A stretch of 36,366 nt of DNA, taken from NCBI GenBank assembly GCA_944322645.1, contig CALUPI010000034.1, forward strand, positions 1-36,366, written 5' to 3'. The notes beneath the pieces are model-generated. The model was not told the DNA's origin and searched no databases. It saw only the letters and a program-made list of their open reading frames with translations. Below, one piece after another: positions 30,351 through 36,366 of this stretch (the first letter of the stretch is position 1; each line of letters starts with the position of its first letter). Source of the DNA: an uncultured Ureaplasma sp. (GTDB taxonomy: Bacteria; Bacillota_I; Bacilli_A; Mycoplasmatales; Mycoplasmoidaceae). Made by a program: the position numbers and the translations under genes.

Positions 30351-30667
30351 GAATTAATATTATTCCAAAACATATAGTTAATATTTTTGAAACCAATTAT
30401 CATATATAATCATCATTTGATAGATTATTAAGAATAATAAGAACAATTTCTATTGCCAATGTTATATGTAATTCAATTATACCTAGTTTAAAATTAACAG
30501 AAATTATTGTAAATCTAATTTTTGATAATCAATAGATATTTATTAGGAATATTAATTAAAAATATACTTGAAGTTAAGTAAATTATAAATAATATAAAAC
30601 TTATAAAAAATAGAATGATAAATACTTTTATAAGTTTTTTATAAATATTAATATTAGTATTATTCAT
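30247..30667 (-). pseudogene. Possible broken small membrane-protein gene
   Basis: On the minus strand an ATG at 30667 opens MNNTNINIYKKLIKVFIILFF and ends at a TAG (30515-30517) after 50 codons. A neighbouring frame continues without gap (WLSKIRFTIISVNFKLGIIELH), meets a TAA at 30397-30399, then goes on (LVSKILTICFGIILILIDFY) to TAG 30247. One frameshift and one stop would restore a hydrophobic protein of about 135 residues. There is no good ribosome binding site, and T-rich sequence easily gives hydrophobic readings, so this is tentative. Together with the peptide above it is all I can see in 30177-30700. Confidence 0.3.
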
Positions 30668-30713
30668 GAGTTAATTATATTTTAATATTTAATTAATCAT
30701 TAAAATTATGAGT

Positions 30714-30719
30714 TATAAT
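30714..30719 (+). promoter_or_regulatory. -10 element for the cdd-gpmI run
   Basis: TATAAT, 26 bases before the cdd ATG, with GAGG at 30735-30738 between. The -35 region shows only a weak TTAATC-type match. It is the only clear promoter before the chain cdd to the 36210 gene. Confidence 0.5.
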
Positions 30720-30745
30720 ATAATTCCTAAATTGAGGTATATATT

Positions 30746-31138
30746 ATGAACATATTTAAGAAATTAGTTGAATTACAATCTAAATCTGTTGTGGATTTTT
30801 CAAAATATCATGTTTCATCGATTATTGAAACTGATAAGGGTTTTTATGAAGGTGTTAATATTGAACCTAGCGTAATGAACTTAGGTATTTGTGCGGAAAG
30901 AAATGCATTATTTTCTTCAATTACAAAAGGTTCTAAAATTGTTAAAAATATATGATTATTAACTGATTCTAAACAAAATTTTGGTACTCCTTGTGGTGCA
31001 TGTCGTCAACTTTTTGTTGATTATGTAAACAAGGACACCAAAATTTTTATTTATAATTTGAATGGTGAATGTGTTGAGTATAAATTTTTAGATTTATTGC
31101 CACATTATTGATCAAAAAAGGAATTAAGCAATGAATAA
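30746..31138 (+). CDS. cdd: Cytidine deaminase
   Basis: 130 residues, the normal tetrameric type. It deaminates cytidine and deoxycytidine to uridine and deoxyuridine for pyrimidine salvage. Zinc ligands and catalytic Glu are in CAERNALF (about residues 50-57), with TPCGACRQ giving the other two Cys. The N-terminal VVDFSKYHVSSIIET and EGVNIEPSVMNLGI form the substrate pocket. UGA-Trp follows KIVKNI. The stop overlaps the next ATG in ATGAATAA. cdd next to a manB-type mutase is also the order of MG052-MG053 in M. genitalium. Confidence 0.96.
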
Positions 31139-32795
31139 ATTATTTTCACATTGAATGAATCATAAAAATATTAATAATAAATATAAAGAAATTATGCATC
31201 AAATGTCTGATGAAGAAATTTCTGTTTATTTTAGTGATGAACCAATATCTATGGGAACAGCTGGATTTAGAGCAAAAATAGGTCCTGGTAATCACAATTT
31301 AAATGAATTTACTTATATGCAATTATCCATTGGTTATGCAAAATTTTTGTCTAAAAAATATGATTTAAATAATAATGATTTATCTATTTTGATTGTTCAT
31401 GATAATCGCAAGAATGGGGATAAATATGCCTTAGTATGTGCAAATGTACTAAAGTCACTAGGATTTAAAGTGTATTTAAATTATGATAATGAACTATTAC
31501 CAACTCCAATTGCTTCATATTTAATTCCTAAACTTAAATGTGTTGGTTGTATTAATATTACTGCATCACATAATCCTAAAGAGTATAATGGATTTAAATG
31601 TTATGATCATACTGGTTGTCAATTACTTCCAGATGATTCATCAATGATTGTGAATAATATGCCTTCATCATTTGAAATCTTAGATACTATACCAGATTTT
31701 AGTGAAAATGGCTTTGAATATGTAAATAAAGAAATTATTGATGAATATTTTTTAGAAATTAAAAATAGGTTATTGAGATCTGATATAAATAAAAATAATA
31801 AGTTAAAAATAGTATATTCTGCAATGCACGGAACTGCATCTAATTACATGACAAAATTTTTAAATAGTTGTGGATATACATGTATTGATTTTGAAGATCA
31901 TAATTTCCCAAATTCTGATTTTATAAATGCTCCGTTATGTAATCCAGAAGATCCAAAATCATTAACTAGTGTTACTAAATATGCTGATACAATAGATGTT
32001 AAATTGGTTTTTGCTAGTGATCCAGATGCTGATAGATTAGCAATTGGCTTAAAAAAAGACAATAAATGAGTTTTTTTAAATGGCAATCAAGCTGGAATTA
32101 TTGAAACATTTTACCGTTTAAAAATGCTTGAAAACGATTTAAGAGAAAAGGTTGTAATTAGTACATATATTTCTAACAATTTAATTGATAGAATGGTTAA
32201 AAATATTGGATATGTAATTCGAACCGCAACAGGTTTTAAGTGAGTAGGAGATCAAATTAATAAACTGGATTTTACTAAAAGTGTTTATGTTAATGGTTTT
32301 GAGGAAGCAATTGGTGCTCTACCGACAGATTTAAATAGAGATAAAGATTCCTTTCAAACTGCATTATTAGCTTTAGAAATATTAAATTATTATTATGATA
32401 AAAATTATGATTATATTGATATTTTAGAAAAAGAAATCTTTCCTAAATTTGGACATTGATTTGGAGAAACTATTTCATTTGTAATAGAAGGTTTTGATTG
32501 AAAAGATAAGGCACTAAAAATGTTAAATAAATTAATGGTGTTTAATCAACAATATGTTTTAAATAGACAAGTTATCAATGTTATTTATAATGAAAAAGGT
32601 TCTTGTTTAGAGATATATTTTCAAAATGATTCATGAGTTAAATTTAGGTTATCTGGGACTGAACCAAAATTTAAAATTTATATTAATTTATATTCTAATA
32701 ATGAAAATTATTCTGTTGATCCAACTATTACAAAAAATTTACAAAATGAGGCTAATGAAATTGTGAATTATTTTAAGGAGTTTTTATTTAATTAA
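31131..32795 (+). CDS. manB: Phosphohexomutase (phosphomannomutase/phosphoglucomutase; possible phosphopentomutase role)
   Basis: 554 residues, alpha-D-phosphohexomutase superfamily, which moves phosphate between C1 and C6 (or C1 and C5 of pentoses). Four active-site loops are intact: TASHNPKEYNGFK with phosphoserine S146, metal-binding DPDADRLAIG, sugar-binding GFEEAIGAL, and phosphate-binding RLSGTEPKFKIY near the C-terminus. GTAGFRAKIGPG near the N-terminus is also typical. Being coupled to cdd (8-base overlap) suggests it also handles ribose or deoxyribose 1-phosphate from nucleoside breakdown, linking to glycolysis. AAGGAA precedes the start and UGA-Trp lies at residue 8, so the N-terminus is MNKLFSHW. 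Confidence 0.93.
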
Positions 32796-32797
32796 TT

Positions 32798-33520
32798 ATG
32801 TCCAAGCAAATTTTTATTAATTTAAAATTAAATCCAAATTCTAAAAATACATTGCAATATTTATCTAATATTTCTGATTTAAGAAAAAAATTTAATTATG
32901 TTATTTTTGTGAATTATTTATATATAATTAATAGTTTAAAATTTGAGAATAATTATATTCAAATCGGAGCACAGAGTGGATATTGAGTAGATAATGGAAA
33001 TTTTACATCAAAAGTAAGTATAGATTTAATAGCAAGTGAAAATATAAAATGAATTATTTTAGGACATTGCGAGGACATAAAATATAATTATATTAATTTA
33101 AAGGAATTAAAATTACAAATTAATAAAGCAGTAGAAAAAGACATGAATGTTGTACTATGTTTTGGAGATGAAATTTTTAATTCTAAAATTGAAGAAAGAA
33201 TAAGTTTTTTAATTGATAAATTATTATCATTAGATATCTTAAACTTGAACCCTAAACAAATTATATTAGCATATGAACCAATTTTTGCAATTGGAGGAAA
33301 TTATAATGTAGATGTTAATGAAATTAACACAATTATTAGTCAAATTAAAGATTATTTTTTGTCAAATTATAAAATTAATTTTTCTTTTGTATATGGAGGG
33401 AGTGTTAATTCTACTAATTTTAATAATTTATATAATCTTCCATGTTTAGATGGTGTATTAATTGGATCTTATGCATGAAATATAGACAATATCAAAAATA
33501 TTGAGGAAAATTATGAATAA
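32798..33520 (+). CDS. tpiA: Triosephosphate isomerase
   Basis: 240 residues, a little shorter than the usual 250. It interconverts dihydroxyacetone phosphate and glyceraldehyde 3-phosphate. Catalytic residues can be placed: Lys10 in INLKLN, His90 in ILGHCED, and Glu in LAYEPIFAIG, with phosphate-binding YGGSVN and GVLIGSYAW. Unusually, the normally strict GHSERR segment reads GHCEDI, NWK reads NLK, and the hinge YEPVW reads YEPIF. The stop overlaps the gpmI start in ATGAATAA. Activity is likely, though the changes around the catalytic loops are notable. Confidence 0.9.
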
Positions 33521-35018
33521 AGAAAAAGTAGTATTAGTAGTATTAGATGGTTTTGGACTTGGAGAACCAAATGTTAAAACTAATGCAATATATGCAGCAA
33601 ACACACCAATGCTAGATTTTTTATTGGAAAAATACTCTTTTGCAAAACTTCATGCATCAGAAGAATATGTTGGTATAAGAAAAAATCAATTTGGTAATTC
33701 TGAACTAGGACATATGACTTTAGGTTCAGGAAGAACAATTTATGGAATTGGCGAACATGCTTATTATTTAATAGAGAACAATAAATTTAATAATCATCTT
33801 GATACATTAAATTGGATTTCGACTATAACACAATCTAAAACTGTTCATATTTTTGGTCTATATTCATCTGGATGTGTGCATAGTGATAAAAAAAATATTG
33901 ATGCAACTATAAAATATTTTGAAAATAAAAACATAAATATTTATTTACATCTATTTTCAGATGGTAGAGATACATCTAAGTTTAGTTTTTTAAATGATTT
34001 AAAAGAACTATTAACATGAATTAAATCTACAACAAAATTAGCATCAATCAGTGGAAGATATTATGCAATGGATAGAGATAAAAAATTTAAGCTAATTAAT
34101 TTAGCCTTTGATGCTATAATTCAAAAAAGATATATAGAAATAGACCCTATTAAATATGTTGAAGAACAATATAAAAGTGGTAATGATGATGAATTTATCC
34201 AACCAATTTCTTTTATAGGCAAAAATATTTTTAGTAAAAATGATAATTTATTATTTATGAATTATAGGGCTGATAGAATTAGACAAATTATTCATAAATT
34301 TAAAAATATTGACATTTATGATATTAATGAAAATTATTTTAGCAATATGAATATATTTACAATTTGTGAATATCCAAATGTAAAATCAGATGGAATAATG
34401 TTTGATAAACAAATTATAAATAACACCTTAAATGATATATTAATTCAAAACAATATTAGTCAATTAAGAATTGCTGAAACTGAAAAATATGCTCATGTTA
34501 CATTTTTCTTTGATACAAAAAAGGATTCACATCCAACTAAAACTGAAATTATGATTCCTTCTCCTAATGTGGCTACATATGATTTAATGCCTGAAATGTC
34601 AGCAAATGAAATAACTAATTATGTAATTAATAATATTAATAATTATGATTTTTTATTAATTAATTATGCAAATTCTGACATGGTTGGTCATACTGGAAAT
34701 TTTGATGCAACAATTAAAGCAATAGAATGTTTAGATAATCAATTGAATTTATTATATAATAAAATAGTTTTAGAAAATAATGCAACACTACTAATAACTG
34801 CTGATCATGGAAATTCTGATTGTATGTTAGAAAATGGGAATATAGTTAAAACTCACACCATTGCAGATGTACCATTTATTGTAGCATCTAATAAATTTTC
34901 ATTAAATATACACTCAGGTTCTTTACAAGATGTTGCACCCTCTATATTATTTATATATAATATAGATAAACCAATTGAAATGAATGGAAAAAATTTAATT
35001 AAGATTAATCATGACTAA
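33513..35018 (+). CDS. gpmI: Phosphoglycerate mutase, cofactor-independent
   Basis: 501 residues. It isomerises 3- and 2-phosphoglycerate in glycolysis using two Mn ions. Motifs: VVLDGFGLG with Asp12, the phosphoserine loop GNSELGHMTLGSGR (Ser63), LFSDGRDT, SGRYYAMDRD, FMNYRADRIRQI, EKYAHVTFFF, INYANSDMVGHTG, ITADHGN and THTIADVPFIV, so both metal sites look complete. The NGGxEEPFPGE stretch that normally follows HVTFFF is replaced by a Lys/Asp/Thr-rich sequence (DTKKDSHPTKTE). The start at ATG 33513 has GAGG 7 bases upstream; an earlier in-frame TTG is rejected. It overlaps tpiA and the next gene by 8 bases each. Confidence 0.95.
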
Positions 35019-36210
35019 TTTACAAAAATACAATAATATTGTTAATAAAAATGTTCAAAAAATAAAACAAAAAAAATTCAAAATTAATAATGATGTTAAT
35101 TTTTGAAATGGTTTTGCTGTTTTGTGATCAATTATTCTATTTATTTGAATGTTTATAATGTTATTAATAGTTCCAAATTCAAATTTATCTATTTCATGAT
35201 TAAACGTTGATGCATTTTATACTGCAAAATTATCATCAGATTTATCTTCATATTCATTATCATTAACACCTGTTGGAATTGTTTTTATTGTGTTATTCAT
35301 ATTCTTTATTGGTTTTTTAATTTTTTGTATATTTAATACAAAGAAAAATATTAAGCAAATAAAGCCATATAAATATAGATTTGTAAGTTTATTTTCATTT
35401 ATATTATTTAGTCTAATATTTTTATTGTTTTTTATATTCATATTAATACCACCTAATGTAGGCGATATTCAAAATCAAATTTATACAAATTATATTATTG
35501 ATAGTGCTATAAATTCTAATTCTATGGATGTTTTAAAACAGGTATATCAATATTTTGGTATTAGTTTACCTACAAATGAAGGTGACTATTATAATACCTT
35601 AGTAAATTATTTAGTTAGTTATAAGCTTTCAAATAATATTGATTACACAATTTTTTCTACTTCATCAAATTTCTATGTATTTTTTAATAGTAGTATAATT
35701 TCAATTTATGTTTTATTCGCATTAGGTATATTTTCAATTTTATTTAGTTTTATTTATAAGTTTATTTATATTAATAAGTCAAGCATAGCTCCTTCTATTA
35801 CAAAAGAAAATATAAAATTATTGGTTGCTGCATATAAACAAAATAAAAAAGATAGAAAAGAGTTAAGAAAAAACAAGAAAAAATTATTAGATGAAGAAAA
35901 TAAATTGTTACAAAATTTATATGAGGTAGATTTACCTAATAGTGATGATATGATGAAAAAACAAGTTGCTATTTCTCAATTAGAACTTGAACAAAAAGTG
36001 AACAAAAACAATGAATTAAAAAAACAATTAGAAGATTTAGTTAAACAAAAAGAAGAATTAAAAAAAGAATCTTTAAAAAAGTCAAAATTAAAATCATTTA
36101 TTAATAAACTTCAAGAAAACAATATTTCTAAAGCTAAAAACAAAAAACAAGAAATAGCCATTCCTGATCAAGAATTAGAAGAAATTTTTAAAAGTTTAGA
36201 TATTGAATAA
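35011..36210 (+). CDS. Unknown membrane protein with C-terminal coiled coil
   Basis: 399 residues. Not recognised. Four hydrophobic segments are visible at about 33-56, 88-113, 125-150 and 231-255. After the last, a Lys/Glu/Leu-rich coiled coil runs from about residue 270 to 390 (KKDRKELRKNKKKLLDEENK; QLELEQKVNKNNELKKQLED). The end is acidic (IPDQELEEIFKSLDIE). Five UGA-Trp codons lie in the N-terminal 70 residues. The ATG overlaps the gpmI stop by 8 bases (ATGACTAA), so it is co-translated with glycolytic genes though nothing suggests a glycolytic role. The coiled coil probably faces the cytoplasm, as an anchoring or structural part. Confidence 0.85.
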
Positions 36211-36217
36211 TTAAACT

Positions 36218-36238
36218 TAGTTATATATAATATAACTA
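36218..36238 (+). repeat. Short inverted repeat after the membrane-protein gene
   Basis: TAGTTATAT with ATATAACTA, 9 bp, loop ATA. No U tract follows, so it is more likely an RNA 3' structure than a terminator. Confidence 0.4.
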
Positions 36239-36251
36239 TGTCCCACATTCA

Positions 36252-36299
36252 AATAACAACTGCAACACTATATAATATAGTTGTGGTTGTTATTTTTAT
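36252..36299 (+). terminator. Intrinsic terminator of the cdd-to-membrane-protein operon
   Basis: AATAACAAC (36252-36260) pairs with GTTGTTATT (36286-36294), and the inner part pairs imperfectly again (CTATAT with ATATAG). A T-rich tract follows. Confidence 0.75.
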
Positions 36300-36315
36300 T
36301 TTGTCAGGAGAAATT

Positions 36316-36366
36316 ATGTATTATCAACTAAATAAAGAAGAAAGATATTTAATTGACAAAATGTTT
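36316..36366 (+). CDS. Start of an unidentified gene (cut by the window end)
   Basis: AGGAG at 36306-36310 precedes ATG 36316. Seventeen codons (MYYQLNKEERYLIDKMF) are visible and remain open at the edge. Too short to identify. Confidence 0.6.
   Translation, partial: MYYQLNKEERYLIDKMF

Overview
The window is AT-rich chromosomal DNA from a wall-less bacterium (Mollicutes) that reads UGA as tryptophan. Nearly every real gene is interrupted by in-frame TGA at conserved Trp positions (for example the DHFR LPW motif and the W after PLH in the bile-salt-hydrolase-like protein), so coordinates here come from joining frames across TGA. Gene content (DXR, paired ABC exporters, cdd next to a phosphohexomutase, large lipoprotein, coiled-coil paralogues) fits the Mycoplasmoides/Malacoplasma (M. 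penetrans/M. iowae-like) group. That placement is inference; no rRNA is present to test it.

Layout. (1) 1-9745, + strand: the tail of a coiled-coil protein, then tsf, pyrH, frr, uppS, cdsA, dxr and polC. This is a compressed version of the Firmicutes translation/lipid/replication block, lacking rpsB before tsf and rseP-proS before polC. (2) 9815-12896, - strand: a tight operon rpsO, a two-TM membrane protein, a small unknown, and a YebC-family gene. (3) 13005-14558, - strand: a DEAD-box helicase and a tRNA-Ile/tRNA-Ala pair. (4) upp (+) converges on and overlaps a DHFR-FolD fusion gene (-). (5) 16637-23454, - strand: secG, rnr, smpB and two halves of a heterodimeric ABC exporter. (6) 23533-25788, + strand: an accessory trio of a bile-salt-hydrolase-like Ntn hydrolase, a possible class III nucleotidyl-cyclase-fold protein and a YbhB/PEBP-family protein. 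(7) 25874-30700: a second coiled-coil paralogue, an 841-residue lipoprotein, a GC-richer structured RNA with its own terminator directly upstream of a DUF3800 gene, and decayed or doubtful small ORFs. (8) 30746-36366, + strand: cdd, phosphohexomutase (manB type), tpiA, gpmI and a membrane/coiled-coil protein in one overlapping run, then the first codons of another gene.

How the parts work together: regions 1-5 are core housekeeping (translation elongation and recycling, trans-translation and RNA decay, nucleotide salvage, one-carbon metabolism, isoprenoid and phospholipid precursors, replication). Region 8 couples nucleoside salvage to lower glycolysis. The least ordinary parts are the RNA/DUF3800 locus (29421-30176), the hydrolase/cyclase-like/PEBP trio, the DHFR-FolD fusion, and a PolC whose PHP domain has lost metal ligands.
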